A DNA stretch of 64,000 bases. It comes from a candidate division KSB1 bacterium. GTDB lineage: Bacteria; Zhuqueibacterota; Zhuqueibacteria; Zhuqueibacterales; Zhuqueibacteraceae. Within the stretch, counting starts at the first letter, position 1; every line of letters starts with the position of its first letter. Below, piece by piece: positions 36,862 through 46,354 of this stretch. The notes under the pieces were generated by a model. That model searched no databases, was not told the DNA's origin, and saw only the letters and a list, made by a program, of their open reading frames with translations. Location: assembly GCA_034506255.1 (NCBI GenBank), contig JAPDPX010000003.1, positions 310,001 to 374,000 on the forward strand. Direction: 5' to 3'. A program made the position numbers and the translations under genes.

Positions 36862-37944
36862 ATGGAGACCATTTTGCCGCCGCCACCCCGCCATTTCCCC
36901 ACCCCTTCCTCAACGTGGCGATCACGCTGGCAGCAACTGCGCGATCATTTGCAGCATCCCGATCAGCGCTGGAAGTGGTTCATTTTTGCGGGTGTGATCG
37001 TCTACCTCATTGTCATCAACCAGGTCACCAACCGTCGTCCCGATCACTACTTCTTTGCGCTGTTCATTTTCTCCTTCGTGCTGGGCCGGGCGCGCGCCAA
37101 ACGCTTTCTGCTGGATTGGCTGCCCTTCATTTTATTCTGGGTGGCCTATGACATGATGCGGGGCATTGCCGATACCGTGCGCGGCACGATTCACATCGTC
37201 GAGCCCTACCGTCTGGAGCGCTGGTTTTTTCAATGGCTGCCGGGCGTGGACATACCGCCTTTCGATCTGCAAGCCCTGCGTTTCAACCGGGACTGGCACT
37301 GGCTGAACGTCACCATCGATTTGCTCGCCGGCAATCTCTATGTCCTGCACTTCGCCCTGCCACTGGTGCTGGGCTGGATTTTCTGGCACACCAGCAACGA
37401 CCGCCCGATGTTTTACCAGTTCGTCTACACCCTGACCACCCTCAATCTGCTGGCGCTGACGACGTTCATGCTTTACCCGGCGGCGCCGCCGTGGTATGTT
37501 TACAGCCACGGTTTCAGCCCGCCGGAGCCCGACTCGAGCTTTTGGGGCACGAGCGCCGGTCGCATGATCGACATCGACCGTTTCATGGGTTTCGATTTCT
37601 TCACCACGTTGTGGGGCAAGTTCAACGCGAATCACTTTGCCGCCATTCCCTCGCTGCACGGCGCGTATCCCATCGTGATCGTGTTGTTCGCCTACAAAAA
37701 GTTTCACCGCCATCTCGGCTGGCTGCTGCTTTACCCCCTGGGCGTGTGGTTTTCGGCGGTTTACTTGAATCAGCATTATATCGTTGATTTGCTCATCGGC
37801 GGTCTTTACATTTTTGCCGCTTACGCGATCGCGACCCGCCTGCTTTATCCCAAAATCTTTGCGCGTTTCGTCGCGGCGCAAGCCCAGGCTTTCCGTGCCA
37901 TCACGCCCCCACCATCCCGACAGTGGTTAACACGCTCTGGCTGA
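36862..37944 (+). CDS. PAP2-family membrane protein resembling Aur1/inositol-phosphorylceramide synthase
   Basis: The 360-residue protein has about seven membrane helices. The PAP2 active-site segments are HFAAIPSLHGAYP (263-267 = PSLHG) and NQHYIVDLLIG (303-313). The layout, a long N-terminal part, then the two motifs ending a lipid-phosphate-transferase fold, matches the Aur1-like PAP2_3 subfamily rather than simple lipid phosphatases. Aur1 enzymes add a phosphoryl-headgroup to ceramide; bacterial relatives may act on other lipids. It follows MogA/MoaB by 12 nt and precedes fabH by 15 nt. Confidence 0.8.
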   Translation: METILPPPPRHFPTPSSTWRSRWQQLRDHLQHPDQRWKWFIFAGVIVYLIVINQVTNRRPDHYFFALFIFSFVLGRARAKRFLLDWLPFILFWVAYDMMRGIADTVRGTIHIVEPYRLERWFFQWLPGVDIPPFDLQALRFNRDWHWLNVTIDLLAGNLYVLHFALPLVLGWIFWHTSNDRPMFYQFVYTLTTLNLLALTTFMLYPAAPPWYVYSHGFSPPEPDSSFWGTSAGRMIDIDRFMGFDFFTTLWGKFNANHFAAIPSLHGAYPIVIVLFAYKKFHRHLGWLLLYPLGVWFSAVYLNQHYIVDLLIGGLYIFAAYAIATRLLYPKIFARFVAAQAQAFRAITPPPSRQWLTRSG

Positions 37945-37959
37945 AGAGGAGAAAGGCGT

Positions 37960-38952
37960 ATGATCCGCAGTCGCATTATCAGCACCGGCCGCCACCTGCC
38001 GGAAAAAATTGTGACCAACGAAGACATGACCAAACTCGTACCCACCAGCGATGAGTGGATTCGCGAGCGCACCGGCATTCAACAACGGCATTTTGTGGAC
38101 CGCGAAATCGGCGTTTCCGATCTCGGCTATGAGGCCGCCAGGATTGCGCTCGAGCGCGCCCGGCTCGAACCGGCAGACCTCGATTTCATCGTGTTTGCCA
38201 CGCTCAGCCCGGACTACATGTTTCCCGGCTCGGGTTGCCTGCTGCAGCAAAAACTCGGCGTGCCCGGCATCGGCGCGCTGGATGTGCGCACGCAATGCAC
38301 CGGTTTCATTTACGGCCTGGCGGTGGCGGATGCCTTCATCCGCACCGGGCAATATCGCCGCGTGCTGGTGGTGGGCGCAGAGGTGCACTCCACCGGATTG
38401 GAATACAACGAACGCGGCCGGCACGTCGCCGTGCTGTTTGGCGACGGTGCCGGCGCCGCGATTCTGGAGGCCAATACCGACGGCTATGGCGTGCTGTCAA
38501 CCCATCTGCATGCCGACGGCCGCTACGCCAGAGAATTGTGGACCGAGAATCCCGGCAGCCGGCGCATCCCGCGGCTGTACGACGGCATTCTCACCGACGG
38601 CACTTGTTATCCGCAAATGAACGGCCGCGAAGTGTTCAAGCATGCGGTCACCAAATTCCCGGAAGTCATCATGGAAGCGCTGCAGGCGAACAACCTGACG
38701 CTCGACCAGGTGGCGCTGGTGGTGCCGCATCAGGCCAATCTGCGCATCACCGAAGCGGTGACCCAGCGCCTGGGCCTGCCACCCGAAAAAGTGTTCAGCA
38801 ATATTCAGCGCTATGGCAACACCACCGCCGCTTCGATTCCGATTGCGCTCGATGAAGCCCTGGAACAGGGCAAAATCAAGCCCGGGGACTATTTGATTCT
38901 GGCCTCCTTTGGCAGCGGCTTCACCTGGGCGAGTGCCGCGGTGCGGTGGTGA
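37960..38952 (+). CDS. fabH: 3-oxoacyl-ACP synthase III (KAS III)
   Basis: The 330-residue enzyme has catalytic Cys113 (RTQCTGFIYG), His257 (VPHQANLRI) and Asn287 (YGNTTAASIP), the complete KAS III triad. It starts fatty-acid elongation from acetyl-CoA or branched precursors. The ATG follows GAGGAGAAAG. With the Aur1-like gene it may be part of a lipid-modification operon (moaB/mogA gene, PAP2 gene, fabH), although the first gene is not lipid-related. Possibly a specialised ketosynthase for a secondary lipid. Confidence 0.93.
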   Translation: MIRSRIISTGRHLPEKIVTNEDMTKLVPTSDEWIRERTGIQQRHFVDREIGVSDLGYEAARIALERARLEPADLDFIVFATLSPDYMFPGSGCLLQQKLGVPGIGALDVRTQCTGFIYGLAVADAFIRTGQYRRVLVVGAEVHSTGLEYNERGRHVAVLFGDGAGAAILEANTDGYGVLSTHLHADGRYARELWTENPGSRRIPRLYDGILTDGTCYPQMNGREVFKHAVTKFPEVIMEALQANNLTLDQVALVVPHQANLRITEAVTQRLGLPPEKVFSNIQRYGNTTAASIPIALDEALEQGKIKPGDYLILASFGSGFTWASAAVRW

Positions 38953-39053
38953 GCCGGTGCGCTTGCTGAAGATCAATGCCCGGGCTGAAAGCTGGAACCG
39001 CTCGAAGGCGGCGGAGTAGCGTGTGGGTGAGCAACCGTTTTTTTCGACTGCTA

Positions 39054-39478
39054 TACCTGTTCAGGGTTATTTTTTGAACTGGCGTGCCCGGCTGAAGCCT
39101 CGCACTCGAAAATTTCAATTTCAACTCTCGAGTATAAAATTTGCCTGTTTGCCAAAGGCGGCAGGTTTTTCCTCCTGCGAAAATGCACTCTCACGAAATG
39201 TTTTTCCGTGGGAGGATTTTTTGTCTTTTGCTCCCGACACCGGGCTCTCCGCCCGCGCCGCCGGGCATGATGGGATGGCAGAAGACAACGCCCTGGAGAA
39301 CCTCCTCCACAAAATGGCTTTTTGCGTGGGAGTTCTGCTCTCGTGGGCTGATTTTTTGATCTTGATACCGAGGGTTGAATGCCTGCCGCGCTACAAGCAG
39401 GGCGTCCCCGACGGGACGGAGGGGCTGCAGCTCTCATCTGCAGGGCAGCAGCGAAGACAGTTCGAGCGCAACGGGCTG
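39054..39478 (+). repeat. 425-bp repeat, left copy, upstream of larC (family F1 composite)
   Basis: It runs from TACCTGTTCAGGG to AACGGGCTG and matches the copy at 40825-41249 over its whole length in the same orientation, including identical long stretches around CTCCCGACACCGGGCTC and GTATAAAA. It contains two hairpin elements of family F1 (TCACGAAATGTTTTTCCGTGGG and a GCGTGGGAGTTCTGCTCTCG unit) and no credible ORF. Confidence 0.75.
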
Positions 39479-39601
39479 TTTATCGCTTCACTCCAGCCCC
39501 ATGGAATTTCGCCGGTGACACCCGGTCTTCTTGCCTCACCCCGCCAGCAGTCGCAGCGCACGGTTTGGGATGAACCTCATCATTCCAGGATCTGATGCCT
39601 C

Positions 39602-40762
39602 ATGCCTGTTGCCTACTTCGATTGCATTGCCGGTGCCAGCGGCGACATGATTTTGGGCGCACTGGTCGATGCCGGCGTTCCGCTCGAGTACCTGCAGCGC
39701 ACTGCCGCGGCGCTGCAATTGCCCGGTCTGCAACTGACCGCAACGAAAGTCAAGCGCCATGACATCTCCGCCACCCGTGTGAAGGTGGATTTCCCGCCGG
39801 AACACAGGCACCGCCACCTGCATCATATCGCGGCGATCATCAATGCGGCGGGGCTGGCCGCAGAGGTCAAGCAACAGGCGTTGCAGGTATTTCAACGCCT
39901 GGCGGTGGCCGAAGCGCGGGTGCACAACACCACGCCGGAGAAGATTCATTTCCACGAAGTCGGTGCGGTGGATGCCATCGCTGATGTCGTGTGTGCGGTT
40001 GCCGGGCTGCACTCCCTTCACCTGGACGCGATTTTGGTTTCGAAACTCCCGCTGGGCGGCGGCACGGTGCACTGTGAACACGGCATCATGCCGGTGCCGG
40101 CGCCCGCCACCGTCGAGCTGCTGCGCGGTTTCCCGGCGCAACCCGGGCCCATCGATTTCGAGCTGGTCACGCCCACCGGCGCCGCCATTCTCACCACGCT
40201 GGGCAAACCCTGCGATCGCTCCCCCTTCACAATTGCGCGAGTCGGCTACGGCGCGGGCAGCGGCGATTTTCAGGAACTGCCGAACGTTTTGCGCCTGATC
40301 CTCGGCGACGCGGTCAGCGCGCACCAAAGCGACACGGTGATGTTGCTGGAGACCAACATCGATGACATGAACCCGGAACTCTATCCGTTCGTCATCGATC
40401 GCCTGCTCGAGGCCGGTGCCCTGGATGCCTTCCTCACGCCGATTCAAATGAAAAAAGGCCGGCCGGGCATTCTGCTCGCCGTGCTCGCCGCGCAGGAAAA
40501 GGTCGAGGAGCTGCTCGGCATCATTTATGGCGAAACCACCACCCTGGGCGTGCGGCTGATGCCAGTCTCCCGCCGCAAGCTGCGGCGCTGGCAGGAGGAG
40601 AAAATGACCTCGCTGGGTCCGGTGAAGATCAAAGTTGCGGAATGGCAGGGCCGCAAACACATCACCCCGGAGTATGAGGAATGCCGGCGGCTGGCACTGC
40701 AGCAGGGCCTGCCGCTGCGCCGGGTTTATGAAATCGTGGCGGCCGAAAGCAAGGCCTCATGA
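39602..40762 (+). CDS. larC: LarC, nickel-pincer cofactor insertion protein
   Basis: The 386-residue protein starts FDCIAGASGDMILGALVDAG and carries the IHFHEVGAVDAIADVV motif and GYGAGSGDF, the LarC signature. The C-terminal half has ETNIDDMNPELYP and KKGRPGILLAVLA. LarC inserts nickel into the pyridinium thiocarboxylate pincer cofactor used by lactate racemase (LarA) and related enzymes. No larA, larB or larE gene is in the window; larC alone is common where several LarA-like enzymes are spread over the genome. It is flanked on both sides by copies of a 425-bp repeat. Confidence 0.92.
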   Translation: MPVAYFDCIAGASGDMILGALVDAGVPLEYLQRTAAALQLPGLQLTATKVKRHDISATRVKVDFPPEHRHRHLHHIAAIINAAGLAAEVKQQALQVFQRLAVAEARVHNTTPEKIHFHEVGAVDAIADVVCAVAGLHSLHLDAILVSKLPLGGGTVHCEHGIMPVPAPATVELLRGFPAQPGPIDFELVTPTGAAILTTLGKPCDRSPFTIARVGYGAGSGDFQELPNVLRLILGDAVSAHQSDTVMLLETNIDDMNPELYPFVIDRLLEAGALDAFLTPIQMKKGRPGILLAVLAAQEKVEELLGIIYGETTTLGVRLMPVSRRKLRRWQEEKMTSLGPVKIKVAEWQGRKHITPEYEECRRLALQQGLPLRRVYEIVAAESKAS

Positions 40763-40824
40763 GGGGCGCCGCCTGCCATCTGCTCTGCGGGAAATCGCAT
40801 TCCTTCCCATCTTGTGCGCTTTCA

Positions 40825-41249
40825 TACCTGTTGGGAGCTGTTTTTTGAACCGGCATGCCCGGCTGAAGCTTCGCGCTCCGCAGTTCCAATTTCAATCCTC
40901 CGTATAAAATTCGCCTGTTTGCCAAAGGCGGCATGTTTTTCCTCCCGCGAAAATGCACTCTCATGAAATGTTTTTTCGTGGGAGGATTTTTTGTTTTTGC
41001 TCCCGACACCGGGCTCTCCGCCCGCGCCGCCGGGCATGATGGGATGGCAGAAGGCAACGCCCTGGAAACCTCCTGCACAAATGGCCTTTTCCGTGGGAAT
41101 TCTGCTTTGGTGGGCGGATTTTTTGTTTGATCTTGATACCGAGGGTTGAATACCTGCTGCACGACAAGCAGGGCGTCCCCGACGGGACTGAGGAGCTGCA
41201 CCTCTCATCTGCAGGGCAGCAGCGAAAACAGCTCGAGCGGACCGGGCTG
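40825..41249 (+). repeat. 425-bp repeat, right copy, downstream of larC
   Basis: Matches 39054-39478 base for base over most of its length; both have the same 425-nt extent. Differences are mainly substitutions, for example TCACGAAATGTTTTTCC in the left copy and TCATGAAATGTTTTTTC in the right, plus small compensating indels. It begins 62 nt after the larC stop. Confidence 0.75.
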
Positions 41250-41533
41250 ATGGCTTCGGGTCAGTGACAAAATGCAAGCTCCGGAGGAACGGCCGGGCTC
41301 TGTCCAACGCCGGCCCGGGCCAGCCGCATAAAAACAAAAGTGCATGCCGGGGCGCAAAGTCATTGCGATGACGCCGAGGGAAAGCATGCAAAATTTTTTG
41401 TGCCCCGGCAGTTCAGCGTTTCCGGGGTTTGCCTGGCAGTCATAATGCGCGCATTTTGTAAGGTGGCTTTGGAAAACGAAAGGCGCACGGCCGGGCGGGC
41501 CGTGGGAGAGTTCGCAGGGCTTGCGGGTGGCGG
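41250..41533. other. Gap after the right 425-bp repeat
   Basis: 284 nt, no gene recognised. Confidence 0.45.
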
Positions 41534-43924
41534 TCAATTGGGCGAGATGCGGCACAGCACCGCGTTGCCGGTGTTGAAAACAACGCGGCTCACTCTGGCC
41601 GGATAGGCGGGAAATTCCAGCAATCCGCCTTCATGTGAGACTTGCACGCGCCGGGTCAGCGTGAAGCCGTCGGCATATTCCACCGTAACGGGAACCGGCA
41701 TGTTGAAATCCGGCGGGACGTCCTGCTGGCGTACGTGCACGCGCACGATATATTCCGGTTTGCCCGAGGAGGGGGCGGGGCGCGCCACCGGCAGTCCGGC
41801 CGGCAGGGTGGCGGGCACGGTGATGATCTCGTGGCGCCAGTGATACCTCGGCACGTGGTTGTGATGAATCCATTGCCGGAAGAAATCGGTGAGCGGCGCG
41901 CCATAATGCTGCTCGGCCAGCCGCTGAAAGTCGCGGGTGGCGGGCTCGCCGTCGCGATGCACGCGAAGAAAGTCCGCGAGCAAATTCCAGAAGCGGGAAT
42001 CGTCGCCGGTGTCAAGATCGCGCAGCAGCCAGCGCAACATGTGCAGAACGTAGGCGCCCTTTTCGTAGGTTTGCATGTAATAGTCCAGCGCCTCGCGCTG
42101 GCCGAGGCGAACGCCCATGGCAATGGGACCGGCGCGCAGGCCCTCACTCTTGCGCAAAGCCTCCTTGCTGAATCCGAAGCGCTGCATGCCGATGCTCACG
42201 CCGACGTTGCCCTGCTCCAGCAAATCATTGCTCCAGGCCTGCAAAATCTCGGTGAAGTGATTTTTGTCGCGCAACACCCATTCCACATATAGCGCGCCGA
42301 GGTATTCGGCAAAGGCTTCGCTCAGCCACTGATCGTGATAGGTGGCCCAGCCCAGCGTGTTGCCAAACCATTGATGTGCGATTTCGTGGCTGCGCAGCGC
42401 TTCGCGCGGGCCCTGGGCATGGCCGGAAAATCCCAGCCAGGACAGGGTGACGAAACCGGGAAAGCCCTGGCTGTGAAAGGTGGGCACCTCCACGACGCGC
42501 AGCACCGGCAGGCGGTATTCTCCCAGCCGGCTGGCGAAGAAGTAGAGGCTGTTGGCCACATCGGCGGCCACCCGTTTGCGCGTGCCGGGGGTGTGGCGTG
42601 CACTGCTGTAGATTTCGATGGGCGGCAACCCCAAACCCGGTATGAACACGGTGTCCGCGTTGAAGCTGCCCAGGCAGAAGGTCGAGGCTTTGGCCGGTGC
42701 GTGCGTGCGATAATAGCTCAGGTGAAAGCCCGCTTCCTCCCAATCGCGCACCAGGTGGCCCAGGGTCAGCACCCGCAAACGCGGCGGGCATTTGTAGACG
42801 ATGTTGTAATGCGCCCGCTGCAGGTAACCCAGCCGCGGCACCCAAAAAACCGCATCCTTCAGGGCATACATGCCGTTGTCGTGGCGGCGCAGCAACTCGC
42901 CCTTGTAGTGGAACAGCAGCCGCAGGGTGTCCCCGCGCGCACGCGCTTGTTCAACAAAGACCGTGACTTCGCCCTCCTTCTTCTCGCGCACGAAACTGAG
43001 CGTGTCGCCGTCCTCCGAGAGAATCCAGGCGATCTCCAGATCGGCAGCCAGCGCGAAATGGAAGGCCGGCGGTTTTTGTTGGGGCAGCAGCAGGTTCACT
43101 CCCATGTCGGCTTCCAGCATGCCGTTTTGGCTGAGTTGAATCCAGCCGTTGTAGCGCAGCAGGGCGGGCCGGGGGGCGGTGGAATCCGCGGAGACCGCGT
43201 AGCTGCAAACGGTGAACAGCGGCCGGCCAACGCGCTTGTGAAAATACTGCAGGAATGCCACCTGCTCGACCGCAGCCGCGTCATAGATATAAATGTACAA
43301 CGGCGGAAAGGGATTCAGGTCGCGCTCGGGAGAAAAGGCGCAGACCACCTGGGTGGTAATGACGGGCTGCAACCGGCTGCGCAACAGGTGCGCGGCGAGA
43401 TTGTAGCCGCGGCGCTCGAGCAGAAGCGCCTGCAGATTATCCGCCAGTTCCCGCGCCGGGCGCGAAAAAATCGCCGGGGCGTGCGGCAGACGGGCGAAGA
43501 TGGCAGTGTCCGGCAGCAGGGTTTGCAGCATGCCGGCATGCGGAAAGCGCAACAGCAGGTGGTTGGTGGTGCCGGTAATGACGGAGTCTTTGGTGAAGCG
43601 GACCAGTTGAAATTGTTCGGCGTCGTCACGCGGGTGGAATTCCACGTGCGCCTGGCCTTCGAACAGCAGACCGGTGCAACCGGCGATGGAGTCTTGCAGC
43701 GGCGCCAGCCGGCCGGCGATCAAGGTCACGCGGAAGTCCGGCAGATGCAGCCGCAGGGTGTCGGTGTACCAGCCGGTTTGCGCGATGGCCGGGCTGCGCA
43801 GACTGCGGTAGAGGCGTTGCAGTGCCGGATCGCGCAAGCCGTTCTTCCCCGCTGCGCCGGCGGGCGGCACGCGGACGCCGAGGGCAAGGGCGGCAAGCAG
43901 GCATGTGATGACGGGCGCTTTCAT
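41534..43924 (-). CDS. M1-family-like zinc aminopeptidase, exported
   Basis: The 796-residue protein opens with a signal peptide (MKAPVITCLLAALALG) and has the M1 metal-binding pattern HEIAH (513-517) with the distal glutamate Glu536 in WLSEAFAEYL, 18 residues later. A long N-terminal beta-rich region and the C-terminal extension (ending RVVFNTGNAVLCRISPN) are longer than in compact aminopeptidases. The GAMEN-type substrate motif is not obvious; the exopeptidase assignment is therefore less certain than the metal site. It is 20 nt downstream of a cupin gene and probably co-transcribed. Confidence 0.8.
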   Translation of the reverse strand: MKAPVITCLLAALALGVRVPPAGAAGKNGLRDPALQRLYRSLRSPAIAQTGWYTDTLRLHLPDFRVTLIAGRLAPLQDSIAGCTGLLFEGQAHVEFHPRDDAEQFQLVRFTKDSVITGTTNHLLLRFPHAGMLQTLLPDTAIFARLPHAPAIFSRPARELADNLQALLLERRGYNLAAHLLRSRLQPVITTQVVCAFSPERDLNPFPPLYIYIYDAAAVEQVAFLQYFHKRVGRPLFTVCSYAVSADSTAPRPALLRYNGWIQLSQNGMLEADMGVNLLLPQQKPPAFHFALAADLEIAWILSEDGDTLSFVREKKEGEVTVFVEQARARGDTLRLLFHYKGELLRRHDNGMYALKDAVFWVPRLGYLQRAHYNIVYKCPPRLRVLTLGHLVRDWEEAGFHLSYYRTHAPAKASTFCLGSFNADTVFIPGLGLPPIEIYSSARHTPGTRKRVAADVANSLYFFASRLGEYRLPVLRVVEVPTFHSQGFPGFVTLSWLGFSGHAQGPREALRSHEIAHQWFGNTLGWATYHDQWLSEAFAEYLGALYVEWVLRDKNHFTEILQAWSNDLLEQGNVGVSIGMQRFGFSKEALRKSEGLRAGPIAMGVRLGQREALDYYMQTYEKGAYVLHMLRWLLRDLDTGDDSRFWNLLADFLRVHRDGEPATRDFQRLAEQHYGAPLTDFFRQWIHHNHVPRYHWRHEIITVPATLPAGLPVARPAPSSGKPEYIVRVHVRQQDVPPDFNMPVPVTVEYADGFTLTRRVQVSHEGGLLEFPAYPARVSRVVFNTGNAVLCRISPN

Positions 43925-43944
43925 CTGCTTTCAGAGTGGCATGG

Positions 43945-44346
43945 TCATCCTCGCCGGGTTCCGCCGGCGCTTCCGGCGGGCAGGTCATGCCGAATATCAT
44001 CTTCCGCGCGCCACGGCGGGCTGACGATGGCCGCGAACACCAGCACGTTTTGGCCGAGGTTTTCGATCCATTGCTCCTGACCTGGTGGAATGTAGATGGC
44101 GTCGCCCGGCTGCACCTCCTGGCTCTCGCCGCCGATGTGCATGTTGCCCAGGCCTTCGAGGATGTAGTAAACTTCCGACTGCCGCAGCGAGTGGCGATAG
44201 GTCGCCTTGCCCGGCTCCACATAAGCGATCGCCAGGGAATAGGAGAGATCGGCGCCGCGATCGCGCGCGGGATGCAACAGCTCGCGCAGGCGGCAGCCAT
44301 CGTTGGCGATGATTTCCTCACAATCCTTTTGGTGTTTGATCAACAT
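43945..44346 (-). CDS. Cupin-domain protein
   Basis: The 133-residue protein is a single beta-barrel cupin. The metal site is seen in EVYYILEGLGNMHIGG (motif 1, with E and H) and YIPPGQEQWIEN (motif 2 without the usual histidine). RHSLRQSEVYYILEG supplies the first His. Many such proteins bind a metal and a small ligand. I start at 44346 (MLIKHQKD), with AAGGAG 10 nt upstream. It precedes the M1-like peptidase by 20 nt in the same direction. Confidence 0.75.
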   Translation of the reverse strand: MLIKHQKDCEEIIANDGCRLRELLHPARDRGADLSYSLAIAYVEPGKATYRHSLRQSEVYYILEGLGNMHIGGESQEVQPGDAIYIPPGQEQWIENLGQNVLVFAAIVSPPWRAEDDIRHDLPAGSAGGTRRG

Positions 44347-44475
44347 GGGTGTCCTGCTCCTTATTTGTGGCAAATCTCAAAACACCATCAGTGAAAATTT
44401 CCCGCCCCCGCCCGTGTTCCGCCCGGTGCCGGCGCAGGCCCGGGAGGCCGTGCACAGCCGTTGAAAACGCCGTGC

Positions 44476-46185
44476 CTATTCCCGCGGCCTGGCCCTGCCG
44501 GCCACCGCAACAATGGCATCGAGCATTTCGCGGATTTCAGCCGCAATCGCCTCGCCGGGCACAAACTTCACCAGGACGTGATAGTTCGTCTTGCTCATGA
44601 GATTGGGTAAAGCCAACTTCTCGTGGAATCTTTTGAAAACGGGATCGAGGAATTCCTCACTCGCCTTGAGGTCCGCGCTCCAGGGATCCTTGCCCAAAGT
44701 CAGCAGTGCCTTTTCGACTTCCGCAATTGCCTGCGCCATGGCGTCGCGCCAGCTTGGTCGAAACAACTCTCCAAACTGCATGCGGCCCGCATTTTCCGCG
44801 TAGGCCAGCAGGGTTTCGCGCTGGCACAAATAATTTTCCAGCTCGCGCCGTTGCCATATTCGCTGGACGAGTTTCGGATCATCGGGCAGCGGGGAGTCGA
44901 GGCGGTCGTAAATCGCGATGCCGATCAGATCGCCCTTGGCCTCCCGCAGGGCGTAGAAATGCTCTTGCGCTTTGCGCGGCTGATTCCCGACATAATGCAC
45001 AAAGGGTCTTTCGAGCCAGACCCGGGCCTCGTGCTGCAGCCGGTCGGCAAATGCACGCAGCATGGCCAGATCTGTCGCGCCCTCGAGATAAAGAACCCAC
45101 CCGGTTTCCTCCGCCAGGTAATAATCCTCAAAGCGGATCTCGCGCAGGGCCTTGAGCACCTGGCTGCCGCGCGTGTCCAGACGGTGGGGTGGCCCGACGA
45201 AGGCGATGACGACATCGCGCCCCGCCGCTTCATTGAGCAGAACTTCCGAATGGCTGGCCGCAATGATCTGGCTGTTCGTCTTCTCCGCCTGCCGGGAGAG
45301 TATCTCATAAATTTGGCGCTGCCGCAATATTTCAAGATGGGCATCCGGCTCATCGAGCAGCAGCACGGCCCCGGGATTGGCGGCCATGTGAGCCAGCAGC
45401 AACAGCGTTTGCTGCTCACCGCGACCGCTGGCGGAAATGTCGAGCACGGTGCCGTCGCGCGTGCGGTACTCCATCGTAATTTCACCCCGCTCGGCGACGT
45501 ATTGCGGGCGGCTCAATCGGGAGCCGAACAATCCCCCGATCAGATCCGCAATCTCCTGCCATTTCTCCTCACCATTCCTGCCCTGCAGAACCTGCCAGCA
45601 CAGGTTCCGCAAGACTTCGGCAGTACGTCCCTCTCCCAAACGCACCCGTATGGAGCCCATCTCCAGGCGGTCTTCCCGGGCGGCCAAACCCGACATCGGC
45701 GGCAGGTAGGCGACTTGCAGCTCCCTGAGCTCGCCGGGAACCTCCATGCGCTGGTTGTCAGAGACGAGCGGTGGCCGGCAGTAGAAAGACTCTTCATTGG
45801 CGTAATCGAATTCCAAACAGCATTGCCAGGCCCTCTCCTTGACGCCCTCGACGCCGATTTCGATGAGAACGTTGCGTGTCGATGCTTTGCCTTCCTGGCG
45901 TTCGCCGGTGCGCACATGCAGATCGCGCCAGAGCAATTTTGCCGAAGGCAGGGGAATCGCAATCAAATCCTGCCGGTTGAGGGTGACCCCGGCGCGCTGG
46001 GCCGGAATCTTTGCATTTCCGCGCTTCTCCAGCCAGCGTTTGACACCCGCTTCCCACAAGGCGAGGGCCTGCAGCGCCGAAGTCTTGCCCGAATTGTTGG
46101 GGCCGATGAAGACGACACGTTGGCCCAGCTCGATTTCGACCGCGGTGAAGAGTTTGAAGTTTTTGATGGTCAGTTTGGTCAGCAT
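44476..46185 (-). CDS. OLD-like AAA ATPase with a C-terminal TOPRIM-like region
   Basis: The 569-residue protein has an ABC/SMC-type ATPase N-terminus: Walker A GPNNSGKT (28-35), the signature SGRGEQQ and Walker B LLLDEP (Asp278, Glu279). The C-terminal half resembles the TOPRIM domain of OLD nucleases: a first acidic residue in LYLEGATD (Glu368), the D-x-D-like pair in IYDRLDS (Asp427, Asp430) and a later ELENYL. OLD-family proteins are mostly phage-defence nucleases, usually with a helicase partner. Here no such partner is next to it. The start at 46185 has only a weak ribosome site. A defensive role is likely but unproven. Confidence 0.78.
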   Translation of the reverse strand: MLTKLTIKNFKLFTAVEIELGQRVVFIGPNNSGKTSALQALALWEAGVKRWLEKRGNAKIPAQRAGVTLNRQDLIAIPLPSAKLLWRDLHVRTGERQEGKASTRNVLIEIGVEGVKERAWQCCLEFDYANEESFYCRPPLVSDNQRMEVPGELRELQVAYLPPMSGLAAREDRLEMGSIRVRLGEGRTAEVLRNLCWQVLQGRNGEEKWQEIADLIGGLFGSRLSRPQYVAERGEITMEYRTRDGTVLDISASGRGEQQTLLLLAHMAANPGAVLLLDEPDAHLEILRQRQIYEILSRQAEKTNSQIIAASHSEVLLNEAAGRDVVIAFVGPPHRLDTRGSQVLKALREIRFEDYYLAEETGWVLYLEGATDLAMLRAFADRLQHEARVWLERPFVHYVGNQPRKAQEHFYALREAKGDLIGIAIYDRLDSPLPDDPKLVQRIWQRRELENYLCQRETLLAYAENAGRMQFGELFRPSWRDAMAQAIAEVEKALLTLGKDPWSADLKASEEFLDPVFKRFHEKLALPNLMSKTNYHVLVKFVPGEAIAAEIREMLDAIVAVAGRARPRE

Positions 46186-46354
46186 GGCCTGCCGGCGTCA
46201 AACCTGTGATACCGGGTTGCCCTTTGCGCCGCCGGCATCACCTGTTCAACCGTTTTGGGGAAACCTCATCACCACCTGCCCGCCAGCGTTGCCGGCGTGA
46301 TGGCAACCCTCGCGCCGCACGTTCTTCCGTTTCCGGAGGCGGCGCGGCCTGATG

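Noticed and set aside
42335..44080. 581-codon plus-strand frame
   Set aside because: Antisense to the M1-like peptidase whose metal site is intact; composition is atypical for a protein.
44623..46209. 528-codon plus-strand frame
   Set aside because: Antisense to the OLD-like ATPase; no recognisable motif.
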